Shown: positions 22,458 to 35,678, numbered from the stretch's first letter. The stretch: 64,000 nt of DNA from Archivesica marissinica (GCA_014843695.1 CM026397.1:47120891-47184890), one strand, 5' to 3'. The notes: generated by a model from the sequence alone, not told the origin. Numbers and translations: made by a program.

Positions 22458-25400
22458 GTATGTATTGTTTATGTAGCAGAGAGCATGAGGTGTAAATACC
22501 TGGGTAACCTGTATATAGATCTGGATAACTTTGGTATGCATGGTTTATGTAGGAGAGAGGAAGAGGTGTACATACCTGGGTAACCTGTTTGTAGACCTGG
22601 ATAACTTTGGTATGCATGATTTGTGTAGGAGAGAGCAATGGGTGCACACACCTAGGTAACCTGCATATAGACCTGGATAACTTTGGTATGCATGGTTTAT
22701 GTAGGAGAAAGGAAGAGGTGTACACAGCTGGGTAACCTGTATATAGACCTGGATAACTTTGGTATGGATGGTTTGTGTAGGAGAGAGCAATGGGTGCACA
22801 CACCTGGGTAACCTGTATATAGACCTGGATAACTTTGGTATGCATAATTTCTGTAGGAGAGAGCAATGGGTGCACACACCTAGGTAACCTGCACATAGAC
22901 CTGGATAACTTTGGTATGCATGGTTTATGTAGGAGAGAGGAAGAGGTGTACACACCTGGGTAACCTGTATATAGACCTGGATAACTTTGGTATGCATGAT
23001 TTGTGTAGGAGAGAGCAATGGGTGCACACACCTAGGTAACCTGCATATAGACCTGGATAACTTTGGTATGCATGGTTTATGTAGGAGAAAGGAAGAGGTG
23101 TACACACCTGGGTAACCTGTATATAGACCTGGATAACTTTGGTATGCATGATTTATGTAGGAGAAAGGAAGAGGTCTACACACCTGGGTAACCTGTATAT
23201 AGACCTGGATAACTTTGGTATGGATGGTTTGTGTAGGAGAGAGCAATGGGTGCACACACCTGGGTAACCTGTATATAGACCTGGATAACTTTGGTATGCA
23301 TGATTTCTGTAGGAGAGAGCAATGGGTGCACACACCTAGGTAACCTGCATATAGACCTGGATAACTTTGGTATGCATGGTTTATATAGGAGAGAGGAAGA
23401 GGTGTACACACCTGGGTAACCTGTATATAGACCTGGAAAACATTGGTATGTATGGTTTATGTAGGAGAGAGCAATGGGTGCACACATCTAGGTAACCTGT
23501 ATGTATATCTGGATAACTTTGGTATGGATGGTTTATGTAGGAGAGAGCAATGGGTGCACACACCTAGGTAACCAGTATGTTTATCTGGATAACTTTGGTA
23601 TGGATGGTTTATGTAGGAGAGAGCAATGTGTGCACACATCTAGGTAACGTGTATATATACCTGGATAACTTTGGTATGTATGGTTTATGTAGGAGAGAGC
23701 AATGGGTGCACACATCTAGGTAACGTGTATATATACCTGGATAACTTTGGTATGTATGGTTTATGTAGGAGAGAGCAATGGGTGCACACATCTAGGTAAC
23801 ATGTATGTATATCTGGATAACATTGGTACGTATGGTTTATGTAGGAGAAAGCAATGTGTGCACACACCTGGGTAACCTGTATATAGACCTGGATAACTTT
23901 GGTATGGATGGTTTATATAGGAGAGAGCAATGGGTGCACACATCTAGGTAACGTGTATGTATATTTGGATAACTTTCGTATGTATGGTTTATGTAGGAGA
24001 GAGCAATGTGTGCACACATCTAGGTAACGTGTATATAGACCTGGATAACTTTGGTATGTATGGTTTATGTAGGAGAGAGCAATGGGTGCACACATCTAGG
24101 TAACGTGTATATAGACCTGGATAACTTTAGTATGTATGGTTTATGTAGGAGAGAGCAATGGGTGCACACATCTAGGTAACATGTATGTATATCTGGATAA
24201 CTTTGGTACGTATGGTTTATGTAGGAGAGAGCAATGGGCGCACACATCTAGGTAACCTGTATATAGACCTGGATAACTTTGGTACGTATGGTTTATGTAG
24301 GAGAGAGAAATGGGTGCACATACCTAGGTAACCTGTATGTATATCTGGCTAACTTTGGTATGTATGGTTTATGTAGGAGAGAGCAATGGTTGCACACACC
24401 TGAGTAACCTGTATGTAAATCTGGATAACTTTGGTATGTATGGTTTATGTAGGAGAGAGGAAGAGGTGCACACACCTAGGTAACCTGTATGTAGATCTGG
24501 ATAACTTTGGTATGTATGGTTTATGTAGGAGAGAGCAATGGGTGCACATACCTAGGTAACCTGTATGTATATCTGGCTAAGTTTGGTATGTATGGTTTAT
24601 GTAGGAGAGAGCAATGGGTGCACACATCTAGATAACCTGTATATAGACCTGGGTAACTTTGGTATGTATGGTTTATGTAGCAGAGAGCAATGGTTGCACA
24701 CACCTGAGTAACCTGTATGTAAATCTGGATAACTTTGGTATGTATGGTTTATGTAGGAGAGAGAGGAAGAGGCACACACACCTAGGTAACCTGTATGTAG
24801 ACCTGGATAACTTTGGTATGCATGATTTCTGTAGGAGAGAGCAATGGGTGCACACACCTAGGTAACCTGCATATAGACCTGGATAACTTTGGTATGCATG
24901 GTTTATATAGGAGAGAGGAAGAGGTGTACACACCTGGGTAACCTGTATATAGACATGGAAAACATTGGTATGTATGGTTTATGTAGGAGAGAGCAATGGG
25001 TGCACACATCTAGGTAACCTGTATGTATATCTGGATAACTTTGGTATGGATGGTTTATGTAGGAGAGAGCAATGGGTGCACACACCTAGGTAACCAGTAT
25101 GTATATCTGGATAACTTTGGTATGGATGGGTTATGTAGGAGAGAGCAATGGGTGCACACATCTAGGTAACATGTATGTATATCTGGATAAACTTGGTATG
25201 TATGGTTTATGTAGGAGAGAGCAATGGGTGCACACATCTAGTTAACGTGTATATAGACCTGGATAACTTTGGTATGTATGGTTTATGTAGGAGAGAGCAA
25301 TGGGTGCACACATCTAGGTAACGTGTATATATACCTGGATAACTTTGGTATGTATGGTTTATGTAGGAGAGAGCAATGGGTGTACATATCTAGGTAACAT

Positions 25401-28400
25401 GTATGTATATCTGGATAACTTTGGTACGTATGGTTTATGTAGGAGAGAGCAATGTGTGCACACACCTGGGTAACCTGTATATAGACCTGGATAACTTTGG
25501 TATGGATGGTTTATATAGGAGAGAGCAATGGGTGCACACATCTAGGTAACGTGTATGTATATTTGGATAACATTCGTATGTATGGTTTATGTAGGAGAGA
25601 GCAATGTGTGCGCACATCTAGGTAACGTGTATATAGACCTGGATAACTTTGGTATGTATGGTTTATGTAGGAGAGAGCAATGGGTGCACACATCTAGGTA
25701 ACGTGTATATAGACCTGGATAACTTTGGTATGTATGGTTTATGTAGGAGAGAGCAATGGGTGCACACATCTAGGTAACATGTATGTATATCTGGATAACT
25801 TTGGTACGTATGGTTTATGTAGGAGAGAGCAATGGGCGCACACATCTAGGTAACCTGTATATAGACCTGGATAACTTTGGTACGTATGGTTTATGTAGGA
25901 GAGAGCAATGGGTGCACATACCTAGGTAACCTGTATGTATATCTGGCTAACTTTGGTATGTATGGTTTATGTAGGAGAGAGCAATGGTTGCACACACCTG
26001 AGTAACCTGTATGTAAATCTGGATAACTTTGGTATGTATGGTTTATGTAGGAGAGAGGAAGAGGTGCACATACCTAGGTAACCTGTATGTAGATCTGGAT
26101 AACTTTGGTATGTATGGTTTATGTAGGAGAGAGCAATGGGTGCACATACCTAGGTAACCTGTATGTATATCTGGCTAAGTTTGGTATGTATGGTTTATGT
26201 AGGAGAGAGCAATGGGTGCACACATCTAGATAACCTGTATATAGACCTGGGTAACTTTGGTATGTATGGTTTATATAGCAGAGAGCAATGGTTGCACACA
26301 CCTGAGTAACCTGTATGTAAATCTGGATAACTTTGGTATGTATGGTTTATGTAGGAGAGAGGAAGAGGTGCACAAACCTAGGTAACCTGTATGTAGATCT
26401 GGATAACTTTGGTATGTATGGTTTATGTAGGAGAGAGCAATGGGTGCACATACCTAGGTAAACTGTATGTATATCTGGCTAAGTTTGGTATGTATGGTTT
26501 ATGTAGGAGAGAGCAATGGGTGCACACATCTAGATAACCTGTATATAGACCTGGGTAACTTTGGTATGTATGGTTTATGTAGCAGAGAGCAATGGGTGCA
26601 CATACCTGGGTAACCTGTATATAGATCTGGCTAACTTTAGTGTGTATGGTTTATGTAGGAGAGAGCATTGGGTGCACACACCTAGGTAACCTGTATGTAG
26701 ATCTGGCTAACTTTGGTATGTATGGTTTATGTAGGAGAGAGCAATGGTTGCACACACCTAGGTAACCTGTATGTAGATCTGGATTACTTTGGTATGTATG
26801 GTTTATGTAGGAGAGCAATGGTTGCACAAACCTAGGTAAACTGTATTTAGATCTGGATTACTTTGGTATGTATCGTTTATGTAGGAGAGAGCAATGGTTG
26901 CACACATCTAGGTAATCTGTATATAGACCTGGATGAACTTGGTATGTATGGTTTATGTAGGAGAGAGCAATGGTTGCACACATCTAGGTAACCTGTATGT
27001 ATATCTGGATAACTTTGGTATGGATGGTTTATGTAGGAGAGAGCAATGGGTGCACACACCTAGGTAACCTGCATATAGACCTGGCTAACTTTGGTATGTA
27101 TGGTTTATGTAGCAGAGAACAATGGGTGCACATACCTAGGTAACCTGTTTGTAGACCTGGATAACTTTGGTATGTATGGTTTATGTAGGTGAGAGCAATG
27201 GGTGCACACACCTAGGTAAACTGTATGTATACCTGGATAACTTTGGTATGTATGGTTTATGTAGGAGAGAGCAATGGATGCAAACATCTAGGTAATCTGT
27301 ATATAGACCTGTATAACTTTGGTATGGATGGTTTATATAGGAGAGAGCAATGGTTGCACACATCTAGGTAACATGTATGTATACCTGGATAACTTTGGTA
27401 CTTATGGTTTATGTAGCAGAGATCAATGGGTGCACACACCTAGGTAACCTGCATATAGACATGGATAACTTTGGTATGTATGGTTTATGTAGGAGAGAGC
27501 AATGGTTGCACACACCTGAGTAACCTGTATGTAGATCTAAATAACTTTGGTACGTATGATTTATGTAGGAGAGAGCAATGAGTGCACATACCTAGGTAAA
27601 CTGTATGTATATCTGGCTAACTTTGGTGTGTATGGTTTATGTAGGAGAGAGCAATGGGTGCACATATCTAGGTAACCTGTATGCAGATCTGGATAACTTT
27701 GGTATGTATGGTTTATATAGGAGAGAGCAATGGTTGCACACACCTGAGTAACCTGTATGTAGATCTGGATAACTTTGGTATGTATGGTTTATGTAGGAGA
27801 GAGGAAGAGGTGCACACACCTAGGTAACCTGTATGTATACATGGATTACTTTGGTATGGATGGTTTATGTAGGAGAGAGCAATGGGTGTACACACCTAGG
27901 TAACCTGTATGTAGATCTGGATAACTTTGGTATGTATGGTTTATGTAGGAGAGAGCAATGGGTGCACATACCTAGGTAACCTGTATGTATATCTGGCTAA
28001 CGTTGGTATGTATGGTTTATGTAGGAGAGAGCAATGGGTGCACACATTTAGCTAACTTGTATATAGACCTGGATAACTTTGGTAGGTATGGTTTATGTAG
28101 CAGAGAGCAATGGGTGCACATACCTGGGTAACCTGTATATAGATCTGGCTAACTTTAGTATGTATGGTTTATGTAGGAGAGAGCAATGGTTGCACACACC
28201 TAGGTAACCTTAATGTAGATCTGGATTACTTTCGTATGTATGGTTAATGTAGGAGAGAGCAATGGTTGCACACACCTAGATAATCTGTATATAGACCTGG
28301 ATAACTTTGGTATGCATGCTTTCTGTAGGAGAGAGCAATGGGTGCACACATCTAGCTAATCTGTATATATACCTGGATAAACTTGGTACGTATGGTTTAT

Positions 28401-31400
28401 GTAGGAGAGAGCAATGAGTGCACACATCTAGGTAACCTGTATATAGACCTGGATAACTTTGGTACGTATGGTTTATGTAGCAGAGAGCAATGGGTGCACA
28501 TACCTGAGTAACCTGTATATAGATCTGGCTAACTTTGGTATGTATGGTTTATGTAGGAGAGAGCAATGGCTGCACATAACTAGGTAACTTGTATGTAGAT
28601 CTGGATTACTTTGGTATGTATGGTTTATGTAGGAGAGAGCAATGGTTGCACACACCTAGGTAACCTGTATGTAGATATGGATTACTTTGGTATGTATGGT
28701 TTATGTAGGAGAGAGCAATGGTTGCACACATCTAGGTAATCTGTATATAGACCTGGATAAACTTGGTATGTATGGTTTATGTAGCAGAGAGCAATGGTTG
28801 CATACACCTAGGTAACCTGCATATAGACCTGGCTAACTTTGGTATGTATGGTTTATGTAGGAGAGAGCAATGGGTGCACATACCTAGGTAACCTGTATGT
28901 ATATCTGGATAACTTTGGTATGAATGGTGTATGTAGGAGAGAGCAATTGGTGCACATACCTAGGTAACCTGTTTGTAGATCTGGTTAACTTTGGTATGGA
29001 TGGTTTATGTAGGAGAGAGCAATGGGTGCACATACCTAGGTAACCTGTATATAGACCTGTATAACTTTGGTATGGATGGTTTATAAAGGAGACAGCAATG
29101 GTTGCACACATCTAGGTAACATGTATGTATATCTGGATAACTGTGGTACGTATGGTTTATGTAGCAGAGAGCAATGGGTGCCCACACCTAGGTAACGTGC
29201 ATATAGACCTGGATAACTTTGGTACGTATGGTTTATGTAGGAGAGAGCAATGGGTGCACACACCTAGGTAACCTGCATATAGACCTGGATAACTTTGGTA
29301 TGTATGGTTTATGTAGGATAGAGCAATGGTTGCACACACCTGAATAACCTGTATGTAGATCTAAATAACTTTGGTACGTATGGTTTATGTAGGAGAGAGC
29401 TATGGTTGCACACACCTGAGTAACCTGTATGTAGATCTGGATAACATTGGTACGTATTTTTTATGTAGGAGAGAGAGCTATGGGTGTACACACCTAGGTA
29501 ACCTGTATGTATATCTGGATAACTTTGGTATGTATGGTTTATGTAGGAGAGAGCAATGGGTGCACACATCTAGGTAACCTGTATATAGACCTGGATAACT
29601 TTGGTACGTATGGTTTATGTAGCAGAGAGCAATGGGTGCACATACCTGGATAACCTGTATATAGATCTGGCTAACTTTGGTATGTATGGTTTATGTAGGA
29701 GAGAGCAATGGCTGCACACCTAGGTAAACTGTATGTAGATCTGGATAACTTTGGTATGTATGGTTTATGTAGGAGAGAGCAATGGGTGCACACACCTAGG
29801 TAACATGTATGTAGATCTGGATTACTTTGGTATGTATGGTTTATGTAGGAGAGAGCAATGGTTGCACACACCTAGGTAACCTGTATGTAGATCTGGATTA
29901 CTTTGGTATGTATTGTTTATGTAGGAGAGAGCAATGGTTGCACACATCTAGGTAATCTGTATATAGACCTGGATAAACTTGGTATGTATGGTTTATGTAT
30001 GAGAGAGCAATGGGTGCACACACCTAGGTAACCTGCATATAGACCTGGCTAACTTTGGTATGTATGGTTTATGTAGCAGAGAGCAATGGTTGCACACACC
30101 TAGGTAACCTGCATATAGACCTGGCTAACTTTGGTATGTATGGTTTATGTAGGAGAGAGCAATGGGTGCACATACCTAGGTAATCTGTATATAGACCTGT
30201 ATAACTTTGGTATCGATGGTTTATATAGGAGAGAGCAATGGTTGCACACATCTAGGTAACATGTATGTATATCTGGATAACTTTGGTATGTATGGTTTAT
30301 GTAGGAGAGAGCAATGTGTGCACACACCTAGGTAACCTGTATGTATACCTGGATAACTTTGGTATGTATGGTTTATGTAGGAGAGAGCAATGGGTGCACA
30401 CATCTAGGTAATCTGTATATAGACCTGTATAACTTTGGTATCGATGGTTTATATAGGAGAGAGCAATGGTTGCACACATCTAGGTAACATGTATGTATAT
30501 CTGGATAACTTTGGTATGTATGGTTTATGTAGGAGAGAGCAATGTGTGCACACACCTAGGTAACCTGTATGTATACCTGGATAACTTTGGTATGTATGGT
30601 TTATGTAGGAGAGAGCAATGGGTGCACACATCTAGGTAATCTGTATATAGACCTGTATAACTTTGGTATCGATGGTTTATATAGGAGAGAGCAATGGTTG
30701 CACACATCTAGGTAACATGTATGTATATCTGGATAACCTTGGTATGTATGGTTTATGTAGCAGAGAGCAATGGGTGCACACCTAGGTAACGTGCATATAG
30801 ACCTGGATAACTTTGGTACGTATGGTTTATGTAGGAGAGAGCAATGGGTGCACACCTAGGTAACCTGCATATAGACCTGGATAACTTTGGTATGCATGGT
30901 TTATATAGGAGAGAGGAAGAGGTGTACACACCTGGGTAACCTGTATATAGACCTGGAAAACATTGGTATGTATGGTTTATGTAGGAGAGAGCAATGGGTG
31001 CACACATCTAGGTAACCTGTATGTATATCTGGATAACTTTGGTATGGATGGTTTATGTAGGAGAGAGCAATGGGTGCACACACCTAGGTAACCAGTATGT
31101 TTATCTGGATAACTTTGGTATGGATGGTTTATGTAGGAGAGAGCAATGTGTGCACACATCTAGGTAACGTGTATATATACCTGGATAACTTTGGTATGTA
31201 TGGTTTATGTAGGAGAGAGCAATGGGTGCACACATCTAGGTAACGTGTATATATACCTGGATAACTTTGGTATGTATGGTTTATGTAGGAGAGAGCAATG
31301 GGTGCACACATCTAGGTAACGTGTATATAGACCTGGATAACTTTAGTATGTATGGTTTATGTAGGAGAGAGCAATGGTTGCACACACCTGAGTAACCTGT

Positions 31401-32465
31401 ATGTAGATCTATATAACTTTGGTACGTATGGTTTATGTAGGAGAGAGCAATGGGTGTACATACCTAGGTAAACTGTATGTATATCTAAATAACTTTGGTA
31501 CGTATGGTTTATGTAGGAGAGAGCAATGGTTGCACACACAGAGTAACCTGTATGTAGATCTGGATAACATTGGTACGTTTGGTTTATGTAGGAGAGAGAG
31601 CTATGGGTGCACACACCTAGGTAACCTGTATGTATATCTGGATAAATTTGGTATGTATGGTTTATGTAGGAGAGAGCAATGGGTGCTCATACCTAGGTAA
31701 CCTGTATGTAGATCTGGATTACTTTGATATGTATGGTTTTTGTAGGAGAGAGCAATGGTTGCACACACCTAGGTAACCTGTATGTAGATCTGGATTACTT
31801 TGGTATGTATGGTTTATGTAGGAGAGAGCAATGGTTACACACATCTAGGTAATCTGTAGATAGACCTGGATAAACTTGGTATGTATGGTTTATGTAGGAG
31901 AGAGCAATGGTTGCACACATCTAGGTAATCTGTATATAGACCTGGATAAACTTGGTATGTATGGTTTATGTAGCAGAGAGCAATGGTTGCACACATCTAG
32001 GTAACCTGTATGTAGATTTGGATAACTTTGGTATGGATGGTTTATGTAGGAGAGAGCAATGGGTGCACATACCTAGGTAACCTGTATGTATACATGGATA
32101 ACTTTGGTATGTATGGTTTATGTAGGAGAGAGCAATGGGTGCACATACGTAGGTAACCTGCATTTAGACCTGGCTAACTTTGGTATGTATGGTTTATGTA
32201 GCAGAGAGCAATGGGTGCAGACACCTAGGTAACCTGTATGTAGATCTGGATAACGTTGGTATGTATGGTTTATGTAGCAGAGAGCAATGGGTGCACACAC
32301 CTAGGTAACCTGTATGTATACCTGGATAACTTTGGTATGTATGGTTTATGTAGGAGAGAGCAATGGGTTCACACACCTAGGTAACCTGTTTGTAGATCTG
32401 GATAACATTGGTATGGATGGTTTATGTAGGAGAGAGCAAGGGGACACAAACCTGAGTAACCTGCA
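22424..32465 (+). repeat. 76-bp satellite derived from an exon-intron junction
   Basis: About 132 units of 76 bp. Key parts in order are ACCTAGGTAACCTGTATATA, GACCTGGATAACTTTG, GTATGTATGGTTTATGTAGG and AGAGAGCAATGGGTGCACAC. The first unit overlaps the coding exon ending at 22457, and every later unit repeats that exon end and its 5' splice site. Two main subtypes are GAGCAATGG and GAGGAAGAGG. Longer periods are present: a 228-bp trimer is repeated three times at about 30145-30700, and a block near 23340-23790 recurs at about 24860 and 30860. Confidence 0.95.
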
Positions 32466-32753
32466 TCATCATCGTTGTCGTCATCCTCGTTATCGTTGTC
32501 GTCATTACGTATTTTATCGCCATCACGACATTTATATGTTATAGATGTCGTCTTGCGAATGTGTTCATCACAATAGGCATCTTAAGTATATGTCACCACC
32601 CATATCTACTTACCTGTAGTCCTGTTGGTATGTTCCGTACGATCAGGGGCATAGTTAGTGATTTTGAATGTGTAGGTCCGACTAATAGGTTGAGCAGTGA
32701 AGATTCGATGTTGCTTGAAGGCATGCTCACTCAGGATAATGTTAAGGCATAGA
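32466..32753. other. Short unique stretch with degenerate CATCGT repeats
   Basis: It begins with a degenerate CATCATCGTTGTCGT microsatellite (32466-32515). An open stretch to 32752 has no splice sites compatible with the phase-1 gene. On the minus strand an ATG-initiated run of 37 codons ends at a perfect CAG|GTAAGT donor (junction near 32617), but no partner exon is visible. Confidence 0.4.
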
Positions 32754-33220
32754 ACGTCAATTGTGCACCCTGACGCATTTTAGTGTACGTCAATTGTGCA
32801 CCCTGACGCATTTTAATGTACGTCAATTGTGCACCCTGACGCATTTTAATGTACGTCAATTGTGCACCCTGACGCATTTTAATGTACGTCAATTGTGCAC
32901 CCTGACGCATTTTAATGTACGTCAATTGTGCACCCTGACGCATTTTAATGTACGTCAATTGTGCACCCTGACGCATTTTAATGTACGTCAATTGTGCACC
33001 CTGACGCATTTTAATGTACGTCAATTGTGCACCCTGACGCATTTTAATGTACGTCAATTGTGCACCCTGACGCATTTTAATGTACGTCAATTGTGCACCC
33101 TGACGCATTTTAATGTACGTCAATTGTGCACCCTGACGCATTTTAATGTACGTCAATTGTGCACCCTGACGCATTTTAATGTACGTCAATTGTGCACCCT
33201 GACGCATTTTAATGTACGTC
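32754..33220 (+). repeat. 33-bp tandem array, near-identical copies
   Basis: Fourteen units of ACGTCAATTGTGCACCCTGA plus CGCATTTTAATGT. They are identical except for one base in the first unit (ttttagtgt). Each unit contains the inverted pair CGTCA/TGACG around an 11-bp loop and the palindromes CAATTG and GTGCAC. Such uniformity implies very recent expansion or strong homogenisation. Confidence 0.97.
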
Positions 33221-33267
33221 TTAGACGTTCAAATTTCGATATTTTCAGAGATGTATTTTTCAAAATG

Positions 33268-34374
33268 ATATACAGAGATGATATGTCACATTGATATACA
33301 GGGATGATGAAATGTCATATTGATATACAGGGATGATGAAATGTCATATTGATATACAGAGATGAAATGTCACATTGATATACAGAGATGAAATGTCACA
33401 TTGATATACAGAGATGAAATGTCACATTGATATACAGAGATGAAATTTCACATTGATATACAGATATGAAATGTCACATTGATATACAGAGATGAAATGT
33501 CACATTGATATACAGAGATGATGAAATGTCACTTTGATATACAGAGATGATGAAATGTCACATTGATATACAGAGATGAAATGTCACATTGATATACAGA
33601 GATGATGAAATGTCACATTGATATACTGTGATGATGAAATGTCACATTGATATACAGAGATGATGACATGTCACATTGATATACAGAGATGATGAAATGT
33701 CACATTGATATACAGAGATGATGAAATGTCACATTGATATACAGAGATGATGAAATGTCACATTGATATACAGAGATGATGAAATGTCACAGAGATGATG
33801 AAATGTCACATTGATATACAGAGATGAAATGTCACATTGATATACAGAGATGATGAAATGTCATATTGATATACAGAGATGATGAAATGTCACATTGATA
33901 TACAGAGATGATGAAATGAATCAGAGATGATGAAATGTCACATTGATATACAGAGATGAAATGTCACATTGATATGCAGAGATGATGAAATGTCACATTA
34001 ATATACAGAAATGATGAAATGTCACATTGATATACAGAGATGAGGAAATGTCACATTGATATACAGAGATGATGAAATGTCACATTGATATACAGAGATG
34101 ATGAAATGTCACATTGATATAGAGAGATGATGAAATGTCACATTGATATACAGAGATGATGAAATGTCACATTAATATACAGAAATGATGAAATGTCACA
34201 TTGATATACAGAGATGATGAAATGTCATATTGATATACATAGATGAAATGTCACATTGATATAGAGAGATGATGAAATGTCACATTGATATACAGAGATG
34301 GTGACATGTCACATTGATATACAGAGATGATGAAATGTCACATTGATATACAGAGGTGATGAAATGTCACATTG
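33268..34374 (+). repeat. 29/26-bp tandem array
   Basis: About 39 units of GATATACAGAGATGATGAAA plus TGTCACATT. A 26-bp form lacks one GAT. Both lengths are interspersed, and a few units are truncated (for example at 33787 and 33918). Confidence 0.95.
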
Positions 34375-34820
34375 ACTACAAAACATGTACCTCATCGTGA
34401 GAGGTATTTATGCATCTGTAAGAAAATAAGGAAAAGAAATATATGAATGACATTTTATGTTGAAGACAGCGTTTTCTCTCATTGATTCGATCATCGTCTC
34501 AAACATTGCGCCTCAGCCCATGATCAGGATACGGCGCAGCCCAACTCGGATGATAATATCGTCCAGGTCACGTGTTCGACTAGATACGGCGGCACTAAAC
34601 TCGCCATTTTGATGTGTAATGTTGCGGGATTTAAACATTCAAAAACACCATAAAGTGTGCTATGCGGAGGCCTGCTCATTTCTAACATAACTGCAATAAG
34701 TTAAAGGTTCGGATTAAAAAGTAAAGATATGAATTCGACTTTTTATGTATGTGACCTCCACGTTCGTCGACAACCCAACTCTTCGTCATATCCACCTTTT
34801 TTGCGTTTTCGGGGTTTTAG
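34375..34820. other. Unique intronic DNA
   Basis: No repeat recurring elsewhere in the window and no convincing exon. It ends in a strong polypyrimidine run (cttttttgcgttttcgg) that would serve the candidate acceptor at 34820. Confidence 0.5.
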
Positions 34821-34892
34821 ATTGTTCATTATCTGGGGAAATCTGCAGGCCCGGGTCTTCAGTGGCTTATAATAGCTACGTGCCTGACGATG
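34821..34892 (+). CDS. Plus-strand gene, tentative 72-nt exon
   Basis: A 24-codon candidate with phase 1 at both ends. The acceptor is very good (pyrimidine-rich, GGGGTTTTAG|). The donor GATG|GTATCT is moderate. It would contribute L-S-G-E-I-C-R-P-G-S-S-V-A-Y and lies 106 bp upstream of the well-supported exon at 34999. A stronger donor (GTGAGT) further on is ruled out because an in-frame TAA comes first. Confidence 0.4.
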
Positions 34893-34998
34893 GTATCTCT
34901 GTATAATGTGAGTTGTAAGGACACCAATCTACTTTGAAATATTTTATTGCATTTGTTGAAAATATGTGAATCACAATCTCAATGTATTTTTGTTCCAG

Positions 34999-35283
34999 AC
35001 GGGACCAGCATTCAGCATAAATACTGCTATGTCGTTACCAAGGTGATCACAGCCAGGAGTATTAAAATCGAGATGACCGATGATGGGGAGGTGTTCTATG
35101 AAGTAGAATATGAAGGCGCGGTACCAATCTGCTTCCAGGCGGCCAAGGTACACGTGTTTGGAGACTCGTCTGGACTTCTGAAACGTATCAAACCTATAAC
35201 CAGAGTGTTGGGTTTAAAGTATTCCAAGAGAAGGAGTATGCATCACTTCATTAATGCCTTTATTCCAAATCAAAACAGATTAG
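34999..35283 (+). CDS. Plus-strand gene, exon at 34999
   Basis: A 285-nt exon (95 codons) with acceptor TTTTTGTTCCAG| and donor AGATTAG|GTAAAT, phase 1 on both sides. The product alternates likely beta-strands (Y-C-Y-V-V-T-K-V-I and I-K-I-E-M, then V-F-Y-E-V-E-Y) with a basic segment (L-K-Y-S-K-R-R-S-M-H-H). It has no repeats, no signal peptide and no clear membrane span. The family is not recognised. The next intron begins with a MITE only 27 bp after the donor, so this coding island sits tightly between mobile and satellite DNA. Confidence 0.72.
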
Positions 35284-35310
35284 GTAAATATCTTTATTGT
35301 ATATTATATA

Positions 35311-35500
35311 CAGTCAAACCTGTGCTAAAGGCCACCTCCGAATAAAGGCCGCATATGAAAAACTTGTCTCTAAAGACCATAATTTTTCTCTCCCGTCGAG
35401 CCATTTTCAATGCATTTTAACCCTCTATTGAGAGATCACCTGTCAACAAAGGCCACATTTTGACTTTCCCGAGGGTGGTCTTTATAGACAGGTTTGACTG
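35311..35500. mobile_element. Tc1/mariner-type MITE
   Basis: Terminal inverted repeats CAGTCAAACCTGT (35311-35323) and ACAGGTTTGACTG (35488-35500) are flanked by TA on both sides, the target duplication of Tc1/mariner elements. The interior is non-coding with repeated aaggccac words. It lies 27 bp after the exon donor at 35283. A related end fragment occurs at 41311-41370. Confidence 0.8.
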
Positions 35501-35515
35501 TATGTTGTCCACCAC

Positions 35516-35646
35516 TCTACATCCGAATTTTCGGCTGAAAAAACTTTTTTAATCCAATTGATTCATAACAATCTTAAAGGAAATGAATTAGCTGGATTTT
35601 TGTTTTCCTTGAAACACGCTTTTTAAGACGAAAATTCGGATGTAGA
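35516..35646. mobile_element. Small TIR element, 131 bp
   Basis: Inverted termini TCTACATCCGAATTTTCG (from 35516) and CGAAAATTCGGATGTAGA (to 35646) enclose about 95 bp of AT-rich, non-coding DNA. No clear target duplication was found, so the superfamily is not assigned. Confidence 0.7.
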
Positions 35647-35678
35647 TATATTACTAGTTCATTGTTAGGAACTATCAA

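Noticed and set aside
22424..32465. CRISPR-like or spacer-repeat array
   Set aside because: No unique spacers: whole 76-bp units repeat head to tail. Eukaryotic gene context.
32620..32752. Possible plus-strand exon between the 76-bp and 33-bp arrays
   Set aside because: Acceptors and donors do not give the phase-1 borders required by the neighbouring exons, and the frame closes at 32750-32752 without a usable donor.
22272..35283. Weak resemblance of the predicted product to the pore-forming domain of gasdermins
   Set aside because: Only a few short strand-like words line up, the spacing is wrong and the N-terminal exon does not match. Not enough to name a family; a profile search would decide.
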